DNA from: Bacteriovoracaceae bacterium
Lineage (GTDB): Bacteria > Bdellovibrionota > Bacteriovoracia > Bacteriovoracales > Bacteriovoracaceae
Assembly: GCA_017858255.1 (NCBI GenBank)
Contig: JAFMBV010000030.1
Span: 1 to 34,661, forward strand
DNA: 34,661 nt
Direction: 5' to 3'
A program made the position numbers and the translations under genes. The notes beneath the pieces are model-generated. The model was not told the origin of the DNA, did no database searches, and was given only the letters and a program-made list of their open reading frames with translations. Below, in pieces: positions 34,461 through 34,661 of the stretch (within the stretch, counting starts at the first letter, position 1; each line of letters starts with the position of its first letter).

Positions 34461-34484
34461 TTTTTACGTGCGCCATCTGTGCGC
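34461..34484 (+). repeat. TTTTTACGTGCGCC-N4-GTGCGC motif, right copy
   Basis: Same 14 + 4 + 6 layout as at 32223-32246 with a different 4-base spacer (ATCT instead of TTGC). It lies 68 bp after the right att core, while the left copy lies 89 bp after the left core. It sits outside the bounded element, hinting at a second related element. Confidence 0.7.
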
Positions 34485-34661
34485 CAAAAATTACATTGAG
34501 AGACTCACTTCCTGTTTAGGATGAGTATGTGACAGATCCATTTATATCACAACAATTTCATAGTCCTGAAATATAGTGCGGGTTGAGTCCACACCATAAT
34601 ATCAAGACTAATAAATGCAGAGCTAAGGCAATCTAGACCCTTATATACTCCGGACACATTT

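Larger units (their letters stand above)
34213..34661 (+). other. right end of island and flank, no gene supported
   Basis: This 449-base stretch contains the right att copy (34372-34392) and a second GTGCGC motif (34461-34484). A frame starting with TTG at 34294 runs across the att core but reads partly in tRNA-derived DNA and looks non-genic. No tRNA terminator follows the right att copy, unlike the left one. Confidence 0.5.

Noticed and set aside
34294-34524. 76-codon plus-strand frame with a TTG start across the right att copy
   Set aside because: Although AGGAG precedes the TTG, the frame includes tRNA-derived DNA, and its composition is not protein-like.

Overview
The window looks like a chromosomal segment of a low-GC, Gram-negative, outer-membrane-bearing bacterium. 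The number of Sec- and lipoprotein-type exported proteins, a C-terminal-Phe outer-membrane barrel, a large coiled-coil protein and the general gene style suggest Bdellovibrionota (a Bacteriovorax/Halobacteriovorax-like predator). That assignment is inference: no rRNA or other decisive marker is present.

Layout. 1-2.6 kb: the 3' end of a PhoX/DUF839-type gene and two exported proteins, one built from three four-cysteine repeats and one fibrillin-like. 2.8-12.7 kb: a tight plus-strand run of dnaE, an unknown exported protein, a CsgG/FlgT-like lipoprotein, class 2 pyrD, a DUF2298 multi-membrane protein whose start overlaps the pyrD stop, and a TPR protein. 12.7-15.1 kb (minus): pgm-queC overlapping by ATGA. 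15.4-17.1 kb: a small acidic ferredoxin and a PF07399-type Na+/H+ antiporter. 17.4-21.3 kb: ilvE, an outer-membrane barrel, small exported proteins and a possible RNA leader or small RNA on the minus strand. 21.6 kb: tRNA-Val(GAC) with C at position 33. 21.8-26.3 kb: two half-ABC exporters with complementary degenerate ATP sites, followed by a lipoprotein disulfide oxidoreductase. 26.5-28.4 kb: a 644-residue rod-like coiled-coil protein. 28.5-31.2 kb: pyruvate kinase fused to a ferredoxin domain, then queG. A convergent alpha/beta hydrolase follows.

32.06-34.4 kb: tRNA-Phe(GAA) is followed by a small integrated island. The last 21 bases of the tRNA gene are repeated exactly 2259 bp downstream, enclosing only a stand-alone HsdR-N-like PD-(D/E)XK protein and a divergently transcribed lipoprotein. 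A second motif (14 bp + 4 bp spacer + 6 bp) occurs shortly after both att copies, suggesting that another related element begins beyond the right att site and continues past the window end.

Themes. Fe-S chemistry recurs (ferredoxin, pyruvate kinase-ferredoxin fusion, QueG). Two queuosine steps, queC and queG, are about 17 kb apart, each paired with a central-carbon enzyme. The strongest candidates for something undescribed are the pyruvate kinase with an Asp-substituted (CxxDxxC) cluster motif and the tRNA-Phe mini-island.
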